A stretch of DNA of 64,000 nucleotides from Micromonospora yangpuensis (GCF_900091615.1 NZ_FMIA01000002.1:62001-126000), one strand, 5' to 3'; shown: positions 32,998-42,434, numbered from the stretch's first letter. Notes: generated by a model not told the origin, from the sequence alone. Program-made: numbers and translations.

Positions 32998-33867
32998 GTG
33001 ACGATGGCCGGCGGCGAGCGGACCTCCGGGCCGGCGACGAACGTCACCGGCCCGGTGACCACCGGCCCGCCACCGGTCCAGGCCCCGGCGGTACCGGAGG
33101 TCTCCGACCTCGACCTGCTGCACGCCCACGTCGCCGGCGACCGGCACGCCTTCACCGAGCTGTTCCAGCGGCACCGTGACCGGCTCTGGGCGGTGGCGGT
33201 GCGTACCGCCGGTGACCGGGAGGAGGCCGCCGACGCGTTGCAGGACGCGATGCTGTCGGCCCACCGCGCGGCGGCCGGGTTCCGGGGCGACTCGGCCGTG
33301 ACGACCTGGCTGCACCGGATCGTGGTGAACGCCTGCCTGGACCGGATCCGGCGCCGCAAGGCCCATCCCACGGTGCCGCTGCCGGACGGGTTCCGTCCGG
33401 ACGAGGACGGCCGGGTTACCGGCGGCGTCGAGCCGGTCGCTCCCGCGCCGGACCACGACACCGCGTTGGTGGTCCGCCAGGCGCTGGCCGAGTTGCCGGT
33501 GGAGCAACGCGCCGCGCTCGTCCTGGTCGACGTGCAGGGCTACCCGGTCGCCGAGGTGGCCCGGATCCTCGGCGTGGCCGAGGGCACGGTCAAGAGCCGG
33601 TGTGCCCGGGGGCGGGCCCGGCTGGCGGTACGGCTCGGACACCTGCGACCCACCTCGGGCGGCGCCCGCCAGACCGCGGAGAGCGCCCGCCAGACCGCGG
33701 AGAGCGCCCGTGAGACGGCAGGCAGCGGCCGCCCCACCTCGGGCAGTGGTGCCACCACTGGCCCGGTCGGCGTGCCACCGGTCACGCCAGGGAACCGTCG
33801 AGCCGTGGACGGCGTCGGATCGGCGTCGGGGCGTTCCCGACGCGACCCCATGCGGGAGGAATCGTGA
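32998..33867 (+). CDS. sigM: ECF RNA polymerase sigma factor SigM
   Basis: 289 residues. Region 2 (LHAHVAGDRHAFTELFQRHRDRLWAVAVRTAGDREEAADALQDAML), then AVTTWLHRIVVNACLDRIRRRK, and region 4 (LAELPVEQRAALVLVDVQGYPVAEVARILGVAEGTVKSRCARGRARL). Location between the MurJ unit and the trxB-trxA pair matches SigM of mycobacteria. The C-terminal 65 residues are low-complexity, with an 8-residue repeat (ARQTAES twice, then ARETAGS) from a 24-nt tandem duplication at 33661-33720. The start is either GTG 32998 or ATG 33004. It overlaps its anti-sigma gene by 4 bp. Confidence 0.93.
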   Translation: MTMAGGERTSGPATNVTGPVTTGPPPVQAPAVPEVSDLDLLHAHVAGDRHAFTELFQRHRDRLWAVAVRTAGDREEAADALQDAMLSAHRAAAGFRGDSAVTTWLHRIVVNACLDRIRRRKAHPTVPLPDGFRPDEDGRVTGGVEPVAPAPDHDTALVVRQALAELPVEQRAALVLVDVQGYPVAEVARILGVAEGTVKSRCARGRARLAVRLGHLRPTSGGARQTAESARQTAESARETAGSGRPTSGSGATTGPVGVPPVTPGNRRAVDGVGSASGRSRRDPMREES

Positions 33868-34958
33868 CGGCCGGGGAGTTCCGGGAGGTCGACCTCGACC
33901 TGCTCGCCGACTACCTCGGCGGCGCGCTGGACGGCACCCCGGACGAGTCCGTCGTCGCCCGGCTGGTCGCCGAGGACCCGGCCTGGGGTGCCACGTATCA
34001 GCGGCTCTCCGCCGCCCTGCCCGCGGTCCAGGCCGACCTGGTCGACTGGAGTGCGTCCACCCCGGCGCTGCCGGCAGCGGTAGCCGACCGGATCACCGCC
34101 GCGCTCGCCGCCCAGCCGCCGTTGAGCGCCGAGCCGCGACCGACCGTTCAGGAGCCGCTCACCGCCGGGGAACCGCTCACCGTCGAGGAGCCCGTCGCCG
34201 CCCAGCCGCCGCTCGGTGCTGCCGCTGCCGCAGGGCCACTCGCCGGGGTGGGTGAGCGGCGACGGCAGCCGCCCGCTCCCCGGTCGGCGGACGGCTCCGG
34301 CGGCTCCGGCGGCTTGAGTGGTCCGGGCGGCCCAGGTAGCTCGGGCGGCTCGACCGGGCCCGGTCGACGACGGCGGCGGTGGGCCCGGATCGCCGGTCCG
34401 GTCGCGGTCGCCGCGGCGTCGCTCGCGGTCGTCGGCCTCGGTGTCGACCGGTGGGTCACCGGTGGTGACGACCGGGCGGCGGACACGGCGCTGAGCGAGA
34501 CCGCCCCGGAGGCGGCCGGGCCGATGGCCGCGATGCCCTTCACCCTCACCGCCGTACCCGGGTTGAGCAGCGGTGTCGACCACACGGCCGAGACGCTGGC
34601 GGCCGGTGGCCTGGCCCCGGCCGTACCCCGGCAGTTCGGCACCCACGCGGACGGGCCCGCACGCGGCACGGACGGCCCGGACCGGGCCACCGAAGAGCAG
34701 CGACGGCAGGTCCCGGCCGCCCTGGCCCGGCTCACCGACCGGCCGGCGTTGGACGCCTGCCTGGCCGGGATCGCCGGCGCACACGGCAGCTCGCCGATCG
34801 TCGTCCAGGTGCTCGACTACGCCACCTTCGAGCGGCAGCCGGCGCTGGTCGTGGAGTTCGTCGACGCCCGGGGTGCCCGGTGGGCCTGGGCCAGCGGCCC
34901 GCGCTGCGGCCTCGACGGCTCCGGCGCGGACACCCGCTACCAGGCACGGGTAGGGTGA
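33864..34958 (+). CDS. Anti-sigma factor for SigM (membrane-anchored)
   Basis: 364 residues starting GTG overlapping the sigM stop. The N-terminal 80 residues (REVDLDLLADYLGGALDGTPDESVVARLVAEDPAWGATYQRL) have the helical anti-sigma look but no HxxxCxxC zinc motif. After a Pro/Ala linker a membrane helix follows, IAGPVAVAAASLAVVGLGV, then an outer domain with LDACLAGIAG and VEFVDARGARWAWASGPRCG. It would hold SigM at the membrane until a signal arrives. It corresponds in position to Rv3912. Confidence 0.85.
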   Translation: MTAGEFREVDLDLLADYLGGALDGTPDESVVARLVAEDPAWGATYQRLSAALPAVQADLVDWSASTPALPAAVADRITAALAAQPPLSAEPRPTVQEPLTAGEPLTVEEPVAAQPPLGAAAAAGPLAGVGERRRQPPAPRSADGSGGSGGLSGPGGPGSSGGSTGPGRRRRRWARIAGPVAVAAASLAVVGLGVDRWVTGGDDRAADTALSETAPEAAGPMAAMPFTLTAVPGLSSGVDHTAETLAAGGLAPAVPRQFGTHADGPARGTDGPDRATEEQRRQVPAALARLTDRPALDACLAGIAGAHGSSPIVVQVLDYATFERQPALVVEFVDARGARWAWASGPRCGLDGSGADTRYQARVG

Positions 34959-35155
34959 GGTCGCGGTCATCGGTGCGGGCGACGGTGACCGCACACGTGA
35001 CGGAACCCACCGGCTGACCGGTTCGGGAATTCCCGGTTCGTGCGATGACGTTCTGCAAGTCAGCGCCGGCGCCGCTGAACCCGTCGGCACCCGGATCGCC
35101 ATCGTCCCGGCGGCAGGTCGGAACGGACGGCGACAACACACATCAGGAGACGGCA

Positions 35156-36106
35156 GTGGAAGAGGTCCGAAACCTCATCATCATCGGCTCCGGGCCAGCC
35201 GGTTACACGGCGGCGGTCTACGCCGCCCGCGCCAACCTCAATCCTCTGGTCATCGAGGGCTCGCAGTCCGGCGGCGCGCTGATGACCACCACCGAGGTGG
35301 AGAACTTCCCCGGCTTCGCCGACGGCATCCTCGGCCCCGAGCTGATGGACAACATGCGCAAGCAGGCCGAGCGGTTCGGTGCGGAGTTCCTCACCGACGA
35401 CGTGACCCGGGTCGAGCTGGTCGACACCGGCACCCCGGGCTCCGACGCGGCCAGCACGGTCTGGGTGGGCGAGAGCACGTACCGGGCCCGCGCTGTCATC
35501 CTCACCACCGGTTCCGCCTGGCGGCCCCTCGGCGTGCCGGGCGAGCAGGAGTACCTCGGCCACGGCGTGTCGTCCTGTGCCACCTGTGACGGCTTCTTCT
35601 TCCGCAACCAGAACATCATCGTCGTCGGTGGTGGTGACTCGGCGATGGAGGAGGCCAGCTTCCTGACCCGGTTCGCCGAGTCGGTCACCATCGTGCACCG
35701 GCGTGACTCGTTCCGGGCCAGCAAGATCATGGCCGAGCGGGCGTTGAGCAACGAGAAGATCAAGGTGGAGTGGAACTCGGTGGTCGAGGAGATCCTCGGC
35801 GCCGACGGCAAGGTGACCGGGGCCCGCATCCGCAACGCGCACACCGGCGAGAGCAAGGTGCTGGACGTGACGGGGGTCTTCGTGGCCATCGGCCACGACC
35901 CGCGCAGCGAACTCTTCCGTGGTCAGGTGGAGCTCGACGACGAGGGGTACGTGAAGGTCGACGCCCCCGGCACCCGCACCAACGTGCCAGGCGTCTTCGC
36001 CGCCGGTGACCTGGTCGACCACACCTACCGACAGGCGATCACCGCCGCCGGCACGGGCTGCGCCGCCGCCCTCGACGCCGAGCGCTTCATCGCCACCCTG
36101 AGCTGA
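35156..36106 (+). CDS. trxB: Thioredoxin-disulfide reductase
   Basis: 316 residues from GTG with AGGAG 7 nt upstream. FAD-binding [22 protein letters not shown], redox CATC in [20 protein letters not shown]-binding [18 protein letters not shown] and [17 protein letters not shown], and [34 protein letters not shown]. It reduces thioredoxin with NADPH. It forms an operon with trxA 33 bp downstream. Control by SigM of this pair is known in related bacteria; no SigM promoter is assigned here. Confidence 0.97.
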   Translation: MEEVRNLIIIGSGPAGYTAAVYAARANLNPLVIEGSQSGGALMTTTEVENFPGFADGILGPELMDNMRKQAERFGAEFLTDDVTRVELVDTGTPGSDAASTVWVGESTYRARAVILTTGSAWRPLGVPGEQEYLGHGVSSCATCDGFFFRNQNIIVVGGGDSAMEEASFLTRFAESVTIVHRRDSFRASKIMAERALSNEKIKVEWNSVVEEILGADGKVTGARIRNAHTGESKVLDVTGVFVAIGHDPRSELFRGQVELDDEGYVKVDAPGTRTNVPGVFAAGDLVDHTYRQAITAAGTGCAAALDAERFIATLS

Positions 36107-36139
36107 GAGAAACCGAACACTTCCCGGAGGAGGGTCATA

Positions 36140-36463
36140 GTGGGAACGACCAAGGCGGTCACCGACGCCAGTTTCGCCAGTGACGTGCTGAAGTCCGACA
36201 AGCCGGTACTTGTGGACTTCTGGGCCGAGTGGTGCGGGCCGTGCCGGAAGGTCTCGCCGCTGCTGGAGGAGATCGCGGGCGAGATGGCCGACCAGGTCAC
36301 CATCGTCAAGCTCAACATCGACGAGAACCCGGAGACCGCACGGGCCTACCGGGTGATGTCGGTGCCGACCCTCACCGTCTTCAAGGGCGGCGAGCCGGTC
36401 CAGTCGATCGCCGGGGCCAAGCCCAAGGGCGAACTGGTCAGGCTGATCCAGTCCGCGCTCTGA
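36140..36463 (+). CDS. trxA: Thioredoxin
   Basis: 107 residues with VLVDFWAEWCGPCRKVSPLLEEIA, active site WCGPC, and the cis-Pro loop VMSVPTLTVFKGG. GTG start with GGAGG 11 nt upstream. It reduces protein disulfides in the cytoplasm and is recycled by TrxB encoded just upstream. It is followed by a hairpin. Confidence 0.97.
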   Translation: MGTTKAVTDASFASDVLKSDKPVLVDFWAEWCGPCRKVSPLLEEIAGEMADQVTIVKLNIDENPETARAYRVMSVPTLTVFKGGEPVQSIAGAKPKGELVRLIQSAL

Positions 36464-36477
36464 CCCCACCTGCCACG

Positions 36478-36508
36478 AAGCCCGTCACCCTCCCGGGGTG
36501 ACGGGCTT
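36478..36508 (+). terminator. trxA hairpin terminator
   Basis: A 13-bp stem, aagcccgtcaccc (36478-36490) and gggtgacgggctt (36496-36508), with loop tcccg, 15 bp past the trxA stop. Confidence 0.85.
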
Positions 36509-36706
36509 CGGTGCGTCCGGGCCCGGGTCCCGTCGGGCCACGCCGGCGGGCCGGGCGGGCCCGGTCCTGGTCACGGCAACCGACCGCGCGGCGTGAACAG
36601 CCACGGTACGCTCCGTAGGCGGCCGCAAAGAGGGGTGTCCTTCGTCGACCTACCGGTCGTTCGGCAGCGGTCAGGCTGGTCAGCATCCGCACAGAGGGGG
36701 TCGTGC

Positions 36707-37873
36707 GTGCGTCCGATCCGACCCGGTGACCGGGGAGCCGCGGTGCGGGAGATCCGGTCCGTGCTGACCGGGCTCGACCTGCTCGCCCCCTCCGACGGGC
36801 GCAACTGCGACGAGTTCGACCTCGACACCGAGCGCGCGGTGCGGGCCTTCCAGCAGTCCCGGGGGCTCAGCGTCGACGGGCGGATCGGCGAGGAGACCTG
36901 GCGGGCGTTGGACGCGGCGCGCTGGCGACTCGGTGCCCGTACCCTCTATCACGCCGTTCCCGAGCCGTTGACCGGCGAGGACGTCCGCTCCCTGCAGGAG
37001 CGTCTGCTGGAGATGGGTTACGACGCGGGCCGCGCGGACGCCATCTACGGGCTGCGCACCGCCCGCGCGGTGGCCCAGTTCCAGCGCGAGGTGGGGCTGA
37101 AACCGGACGGATCGTGCGGGCCGCACACCATGGGCGCGCTGCGCAGACTGGGCCGCAAGGTGGTCGGTGGTCGGCCGCAGTGGTTGCGCGAGTCCGACGC
37201 CATCCGGCAGTCCGGTCCCACCCTGGTCGGCCGGACCGTCGTCATCGACCCGGGGCACGGCGGTACGGACCCCGGCGTGGTGGTGCCGGACGGCCCGTTG
37301 CGCTGGACCGAGGCCGACCTCGTGCACGATCTCGCCAGCCGGCTGGAGGGCCGGCTCGCCGCCTCCGGGGTACGGGTGCAGCTGACCCGGGGGCCGGCTC
37401 CGCTGGCCTGCCTGCCGGACACCGACCGGGTGCAACTGGCCAACTCCCTCGGTGCGGACGTCTTCATCTCGTTGCACACCGACCGGCACGTCAACCCGGT
37501 GGCCGAGGGGGTGGCCACCTACCACTACGGCACCGACAACGGCGTGACCTCGGCGACCGGGGAACGCCTCGCCGGCCTGGTGCAGCGGGAGATCGTGGCC
37601 CGTACCGGTCTGCGGGACTGCCGGACCCACGCCAAGGCCTGGGACCTGCTGCGGTTGACCCGGATGCCGGCGGTACGCGTCGAGGTCGGCTACCTGACCT
37701 CCCCGACCGACCGGAGCCGACTGGTCGACAGCCGCTTCCGGGACCGGGTCGCCGAGGCGATCGTGGCCGCCGTACAGCGGATGTACCTGCCGATCGAACG
37801 GGACGTACCGACCGGCTCGATCGACGTCAGCGAGCTGCGCGCGGTCATCGCCGCCGGTACGGCGGCGCGCTGA
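36707..37873 (+). CDS. cwlM: CwlM-like N-acetylmuramoyl-L-alanine amidase with two PG-binding domains
   Basis: 388 residues from GTG, with GAGGGGG 6 nt upstream. Two peptidoglycan-binding domains: RPGDRGAAVREIRSVL...AVRAFQQSRGLSVDGRIGEETW, and VRSLQERLLEMGYD...AVAQFQREVGLKPDGSCGPHTM. An amidase_3 domain follows with VVIDPGHGGTD, RWTEADLVHDLA, FISLHTD and VEVGYLTSP, which supply the two His and two Glu of a zinc amidase. No signal peptide is seen, so it is probably cytoplasmic like mycobacterial CwlM (Rv3915), which activates MurA. Its position after trxA matches Rv3915. Regulatory versus hydrolytic role cannot be settled from sequence. Confidence 0.92.
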   Translation: MRPIRPGDRGAAVREIRSVLTGLDLLAPSDGRNCDEFDLDTERAVRAFQQSRGLSVDGRIGEETWRALDAARWRLGARTLYHAVPEPLTGEDVRSLQERLLEMGYDAGRADAIYGLRTARAVAQFQREVGLKPDGSCGPHTMGALRRLGRKVVGGRPQWLRESDAIRQSGPTLVGRTVVIDPGHGGTDPGVVVPDGPLRWTEADLVHDLASRLEGRLAASGVRVQLTRGPAPLACLPDTDRVQLANSLGADVFISLHTDRHVNPVAEGVATYHYGTDNGVTSATGERLAGLVQREIVARTGLRDCRTHAKAWDLLRLTRMPAVRVEVGYLTSPTDRSRLVDSRFRDRVAEAIVAAVQRMYLPIERDVPTGSIDVSELRAVIAAGTAAR

Positions 37874-37951
37874 GCAGAGCCGCCGGTGCCGCAGCGCGCT
37901 GAGCAGAGCCGCCGGGGCTGTAGCGCGGTGAGCAGAGCCGCCGGGGCTGTA
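37865..37951 (+). repeat. Three 29-bp tandem repeats at the cwlM 3' end
   Basis: Units start gcgcgctgagcagagccgcc at 37865 and 37894 and gcgcggtgagcagagccgcc at 37923; the second and third also share ggggctgta at the end. The cwlM TGA lies in the first unit, so each later unit repeats the stop context. A fourth copy begins but breaks off. Confidence 0.85.
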
Positions 37952-37996
37952 GCGCGGGACCCGGCCGCCGGCAGGGGTCGACTTGCGCGGGGGCGC

Positions 37997-38665
37997 TCAG
38001 TTCGGGGTGGAGCGGGTGGCCGGCGCCGGACGTACCGGGCGCAGGAGCGTCTCCGGGCTCATCGAGCCGAGCAGTTTCTCCAGCGCGTACTCGACGTCGG
38101 ACTTCCAGCTCAGCGCGGTGCGCAACTCCAGCCGCAGGCGCGGATAGCGCGGGTGCGGCCGGACCGTCTTGAAGCCCACCGAGAGGAAGAAGTCCGCCGG
38201 AGCCAGGCAGCCACCGCCCCGGTCGCCGTCGTCGTCACCGAACTTCGCGTCACCGAACGCCTCGATGGCCTTGATCCCCCGCTTGGTCAGGTCACGGGCG
38301 ACGCCCTGCACCAGCATCCGGCCCAGCCCGCCGCCGGCGAAGGCGGCCACCACGTGCGCGGTCATCAGCAACGCCGCGTCGGCCGAGACCGGGGAGGTGG
38401 GGAACGCCATCGACCGCGGCACGTAGGCCGGGGGCGCGTACATCACGAAACCGGCGGGCATCCCGTCGACGTAGACGAGCTTTCCGCAGGAGCCCCACTC
38501 CAGCAGGGTCTGCGAGACCCAGGCCTCCTTCTCCAGCCCCGGGTCACCGGCCGCGCGGGCCCGATCGGCGGAAACCGGGTCGAGCTCCCAGTGGACGCAC
38601 TGCCGGCACGGCGTGGGCAGGTCCTCCAGGGTGTCGAGGGTCAAGCTGACCAGACGTCGCGACAT
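37997..38665 (-). CDS. GNAT-family acetyltransferase-like protein
   Basis: 222 residues. The start MSRRLVSLTLDTLEDLPTPCRQCVHWEL contains a CxxC pair. The GNAT core is recognisable in GKLVYVDGMPAGFVMYAPP, AALLMTAHVVAAFAGGGLGRMLVQGVARDLTKRGIKAIEAFG and APADFFLSVGFKTVRPHPRYPRLRLELR. Homologues sit between cwlM and parB in actinobacterial origin regions (Rv3916c region). The substrate is unknown. It is divergent from the aminotransferase gene. Confidence 0.85.
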   Translation of the reverse strand: MSRRLVSLTLDTLEDLPTPCRQCVHWELDPVSADRARAAGDPGLEKEAWVSQTLLEWGSCGKLVYVDGMPAGFVMYAPPAYVPRSMAFPTSPVSADAALLMTAHVVAAFAGGGLGRMLVQGVARDLTKRGIKAIEAFGDAKFGDDDGDRGGGCLAPADFFLSVGFKTVRPHPRYPRLRLELRTALSWKSDVEYALEKLLGSMSPETLLRPVRPAPATRSTPN

Positions 38666-38972
38666 TGACGTATCCCCACAATAGGCTCGGAGAGGAGGCT
38701 CCGGCCCCGGCATCCGCGTGCGGATGCCAATCACGCAACGTTGCCGCCGCTGTCGGGGCCCCGACAGGCGATGGTACGCCGTCGACGGACGGTACGGGAG
38801 GGGACGCGCGAAGCTGGGAGCCCGGTCCGGGATGTGGGCGGACTACCGGTCCTACCACATCCTCGGCCGGCTGGGGACTACGATCGACCAACCGGTGTCC
38901 GTGCCGCCATGGTCGCCGGTCGGCGGGGTATCCCAGAGCGGGAGCTACCCGAGACGCGATCGAGGTGATGTC
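38666..38972. other. Divergent GNAT/aminotransferase intergenic region
   Basis: 307 bp without a supported gene. It must contain promoters for both flanking genes; no box can be assigned with confidence and no repeats stand out. Confidence 0.4.
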
Positions 38973-40286
38973 ATGACCGGCACGACGCTCGACGACTACA
39001 CCGACCGGTACGCCCGGCGGGTCCGGGGCATGACCGCCTCGGAGATCCGGGCACTCTTCGCGGTGGCCAGCCGGCCCGAGGTGGTTTCCCTGGCCGGCGG
39101 CGCCCCCTACATCGCCGCGCTGCCGTTGGACGCGGTCGGCGAGATGCTCGGCAAGCTCGGCTCGGAACACGGCACCACCACCCTGCAGTACGGCATCGGC
39201 CAGGGCACCCTGGAGCTGCGGGAGCGGATCTGCGAGGTGATGTCGCTCTCCGGCATCGACGCCGCCTGTGGCGCCTCCCCGGACGACGTGGTGGTGACCG
39301 TCGGCGGGCAACAGGCCCTCGACCTGGTGGCCCGGCTCTTCCTCGACCCGGGTGACGTGGTGCTCGCCGAGGGGCCGACCTACGTCGGCGCACTCGGGGT
39401 GTTCCAGGCTGCCCAGGCCCAGGTGGTGCACGTGCCGATGGACGGCGACGGGCTGGTCCCGGAGGCGCTGGAGGCGGCCATCGCCGAGCTGGCCCGCGCC
39501 GGCCGGCGGGTCAAGTTCCTCTACACCATCCCGACGTACCAGAACCCGGCCGGCGTGACGCTCAGCGACGAGCGCCGGGAACGGGTGCTCGACATCTGTG
39601 AGCGGGCCGGGCTGCTGGTGGTGGAGGACGACCCGTACGGGCAGCTGGGTTTCGAGGGGGACGCGCCGCGGCCGTTGCGGGCCCGCCGCCGCGAGGGGGT
39701 CTTCTACCTCAGCACCTTCTCCAAGACCTTCGCCCCGGGTCTGCGGGTGGGCTGGATCCTGGCCCCGCACGCGGTGCGGGACAAGCTGGTGATCGCCAGC
39801 GAGGCGCAGATCCTCTGCCCCAGTGGGTACGCGCAGGCGGCGGTGACCACCTACCTGGCCACGATGCCCTGGCGGGAACAGCTCAAGGTCTACCGGGAGG
39901 TCTACCGGGAGCGGCGGGACGCCCTGCTGACCTCGCTGGCCGACCTGATGCCGGCGGGCACGACCTGGACCCGACCGGCTGGTGGGCTCTTCGTCTGGGC
40001 GACCCTGCCGGAGGGGCTCGACGCCAAGGCCATGATGCCCCGGGCCATCGCCGCGCGGGTGGCCTACGTGCCGGGCACCGGTTTCTACGCCGACGGCAGC
40101 GGCACCGGCAACATGCGGCTCAACTTCTCCTTCCCGTCGCCGGAACGGATCCGGGAGGGGGTCCGCCGGCTCGCCTCGGTGATGGAGCAGGACATCGCGA
40201 TGCGCCGGGTCTTCGGCACGGTCGGCGACGCCGGTCCGCGCCGGAGGCAGGCCGGCGCGGACACCCCCGGCCCCGACTTGGCATGA
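38973..40286 (+). CDS. PLP-dependent class I/II aminotransferase
   Basis: 437 residues from ATG after GAGGTGA. Fold-type I motifs: SLAGGAPYIAALPLDAV, LQYGIGQGTLELRERI, VTVGGQQALDLVARLFLDPGDVVLAEGPTYVGAL, YTIPTYQNPAGVTLS, LVVEDDPYGQLGFEG and the PLP lysine in YLSTFSKTFAPGLRVGWI. It resembles the 2-aminoadipate/MocR-type transaminases without the DNA-binding domain. It overlaps the D-Ala-D-Ala-ligase gene by 4 bp, so the pair may serve amino-acid supply for a wall or dipeptide product. Its substrate is not predictable. Confidence 0.93.
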   Translation: MTGTTLDDYTDRYARRVRGMTASEIRALFAVASRPEVVSLAGGAPYIAALPLDAVGEMLGKLGSEHGTTTLQYGIGQGTLELRERICEVMSLSGIDAACGASPDDVVVTVGGQQALDLVARLFLDPGDVVLAEGPTYVGALGVFQAAQAQVVHVPMDGDGLVPEALEAAIAELARAGRRVKFLYTIPTYQNPAGVTLSDERRERVLDICERAGLLVVEDDPYGQLGFEGDAPRPLRARRREGVFYLSTFSKTFAPGLRVGWILAPHAVRDKLVIASEAQILCPSGYAQAAVTTYLATMPWREQLKVYREVYRERRDALLTSLADLMPAGTTWTRPAGGLFVWATLPEGLDAKAMMPRAIAARVAYVPGTGFYADGSGTGNMRLNFSFPSPERIREGVRRLASVMEQDIAMRRVFGTVGDAGPRRRQAGADTPGPDLA

Positions 40287-41308
40287 TTCCCGGCATGGGT
40301 GCCACCTCTGCCGAACGGTCCGCTGCGACCGCCGCCACCACCGCCTTGACCGAGCGCACCGCCGCCGACCTGCACGTGCTGGTCCTGGCCGGTGGCCTCT
40401 CCTACGAACGCGACGTGTCGCTGCGCTCCGGCCGCCGGGTCCTCGACGCGCTGCGGGCGGTAGGCGTGCAGGCCGAGCTGCGGGACGCCGACGTCGCGCT
40501 GCTGCCGGCGTTGACCGCCGACCCGCCCGACGCGGTGGTCATCGCGCTACACGGGGCCACCGGTGAGGACGGCTCACTACGGGGCGTCCTCGACCTCTGC
40601 GGCATCCCGTACGTCGGTTGTGACGCCCGCGCGGCCCGACTGGCCTGGGACAAGCCGTCGGCCAAGGCGGTGCTGCGCGAGGCCGGCATCCCCACCCCGG
40701 ACTGGGTGGCGCTGCCCCACGACCGCTTCTCCGAGCTGGGCGCGGTGGCGGTGCTGGACCGGATCGTCGACCGGCTGGGGCTGCCGCTGATGGTGAAGCC
40801 CGCCCAGGGCGGTTCCGGGTTGGGCGCCGCAGTGGTCCGGGATTCCGCGTCGCTGCCCGCCGCGATGGTCGGTTGCTTCGCGTACGACTCCACGGCCCTG
40901 GTCGAGCGGTACGTCGCCGGGATGGACGTGGCGGTCTCCGTGGTCGACCTGGGTGACGGCCCGCAGGCGCTGCCGCCGGTGGAGATCGTGCCCCGCAACG
41001 GGGTGTACGACTACGCCGCCCGGTACACCGCCGGTCGGACCACCTGGCACGCGCCGGCCCGCCTCGACCCGGAGGTGGCCCGTACCGTCGCCGACGTGGC
41101 GCTGGCCGCCCACAACGCACTCGGTCTGCGCGACCTCTCCCGGGTCGATCTGATCGTCGACGCCAAGGGCCAACCCCACCTGCTCGAGGTCAACGTCTCC
41201 CCGGGGATGACCGAGACGTCGCTGCTGCCCCTGGCGGTCCAGGCCGGCGGCCTGGACTTCGGTCGGGTGCTCGGTTCCCTGGTGACCCGGGCCGCCAACC
41301 GCACCTGA
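40283..41308 (+). CDS. D-alanine--D-alanine ligase family protein (ATP-grasp)
   Basis: 341 residues, ATGA overlap with the aminotransferase. LVLAGGLSYERDVSLRSGRRV is the N-terminal serine motif. ALHGATGEDGSLRGVLDLCGIPYVGCDARAARLAWDKPSAKAVLREAGIPTPDW, LMVKPAQGGSGLG and VDAKGQPHLLEVNVSPGMTETSLLPLA are ATP-grasp and D-Ala-binding motifs. It would join D-alanine or a similar amino acid pair. A housekeeping ddl usually lies elsewhere in these genomes, so this may be a second, specialised enzyme. The first 30 residues (GATSAERSAATAATTALTERT) are extra. Confidence 0.9.
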   Translation: MIPGMGATSAERSAATAATTALTERTAADLHVLVLAGGLSYERDVSLRSGRRVLDALRAVGVQAELRDADVALLPALTADPPDAVVIALHGATGEDGSLRGVLDLCGIPYVGCDARAARLAWDKPSAKAVLREAGIPTPDWVALPHDRFSELGAVAVLDRIVDRLGLPLMVKPAQGGSGLGAAVVRDSASLPAAMVGCFAYDSTALVERYVAGMDVAVSVVDLGDGPQALPPVEIVPRNGVYDYAARYTAGRTTWHAPARLDPEVARTVADVALAAHNALGLRDLSRVDLIVDAKGQPHLLEVNVSPGMTETSLLPLAVQAGGLDFGRVLGSLVTRAANRT

Positions 41309-41405
41309 CGCACCGCACCCGTTCGGCCCACCGCACCGCCTGACCCGGCGCTCGCCTGCCGTCCGGGCCCGACCGCTGCGCTCGCTGACATCTTCACCGC
41401 TTCTT

Positions 41406-41445
41406 GGCTCTGGTGGCTTCCCGACGGTGGGAAGCCACCAGAGCC
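41406..41445. terminator. Strong hairpin terminator with T-run
   Basis: A 17-bp perfect stem, ggctctggtggcttccc (41406-41422) and gggaagccaccagagcc (41429-41445), with a 6-nt loop, followed by cgtttt. It ends the ddl-like transcript and may also serve the convergent HIT-like gene. Confidence 0.85.
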
Positions 41446-41566
41446 CGTTTTCGGCCTCCGCGCAGCGGTTCCGCTCTCCCGCAGCGGTCGTGTTCTCCGC
41501 CGCGGCAGTCCGCTCTCCCCACTGGTTCCGTCTCTTCCCGCCGGGGCGAGGCATGCGCGGAGCGGG

Positions 41567-42244
41567 TCAGGGTTGTTCCTCCGCCGCCTCGATGACCGAG
41601 GTGGCTTCCTCCTCGGCCCCGCTCGGGCCGGGGGAGGAGGACTGCGCGGCCAGACTCGACGGCGCCTGCCACTGGATGCGCGGGGGTTCGGCCAGCGGCC
41701 GGCCACCGAACTCGGCCAGCCAGGCGGCGATCATCGCGAGGTTCTCCCGCCACTGCTCCTCCGAGATGGGCGGGAGGATCGAGTCCCACAGCGAGAGGAA
41801 CGTCCCGCGCAGCTGCAGCCGCCCGTACGGCCGGGCCAGGAACCACATGTGGAAGTGCTCCGAGCCGTCCCCCCACCGGTTCACGTGAACTCGGGCCACA
41901 CCGTCGAGGGACCGGATGGCGCGTTCCAGCCGTACCGTCATCACGCCCAGCTCGGCGGCGAGCAGGCTGGGCAGATCCCCCAGGTCGAAGTGGGACCGGG
42001 ATTCCAGGATGAGGACCATGGGCAGGCCGGTGGGCCGGTCCATGGCCCGCACCCGCCACCGTTCACCCACCCAGATGTACGCGTCGTCAGGTGCGCTGCA
42101 GGCGGTGCACTCGCGGTCGCCCTCGCCCTTACGGGGAGGCTCCTCCGAGACTGGTTCGTCGAGCTGCTTGACCCGCAGTTCCCCCTCGAAGGGGAACGAC
42201 GGCCACTGGGTGAAGTCCGGGACTGAGGGCGGGGTGTCGTGCAC
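41567..42244 (-). CDS. HIT-like domain protein
   Basis: 225 residues. An N-terminal CTAC pair is followed by YIWVGERWRVRAMDRPTGLPMVLILESRSHFDLGDL, and a HIT-like end, VARVHVNRWGDGSEHFHMWFLARPYGRLQLRG, with the His-phi-His arrangement EHFHMW. This layout resembles GalT/HIT-type nucleotide-binding proteins common in Actinobacteria near parB. The C-terminal 50 residues are acidic and disordered. Substrate unknown. GTG start. Confidence 0.8.
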   Translation of the reverse strand: MHDTPPSVPDFTQWPSFPFEGELRVKQLDEPVSEEPPRKGEGDRECTACSAPDDAYIWVGERWRVRAMDRPTGLPMVLILESRSHFDLGDLPSLLAAELGVMTVRLERAIRSLDGVARVHVNRWGDGSEHFHMWFLARPYGRLQLRGTFLSLWDSILPPISEEQWRENLAMIAAWLAEFGGRPLAEPPRIQWQAPSSLAAQSSSPGPSGAEEEATSVIEAAEEQP

Positions 42245-42420
42245 GAAGCTGACCCTAACCGAGTCCGCCGTCGCTGTCCCTCCCCGGATCTACCCCAAGC
42301 TGCGGGGCCCGCCTCGGCAGACAACCCGCCCGTCGACCGGATATCCCCAGGGTTGTCCACAGGTTGCTGATGCCCCACCACACCCCGTCATCCACAGGTT
42401 GGCACCCCGATTGACGCGGG

Positions 42421-42434
42421 GTTTCACGTGAAAC
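42421..42434. promoter_or_regulatory. parS site 1
   Basis: Exact gtttcacgtgaaac, the actinobacterial ParB-binding palindrome, between two DnaA-like boxes. Confidence 0.92.
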
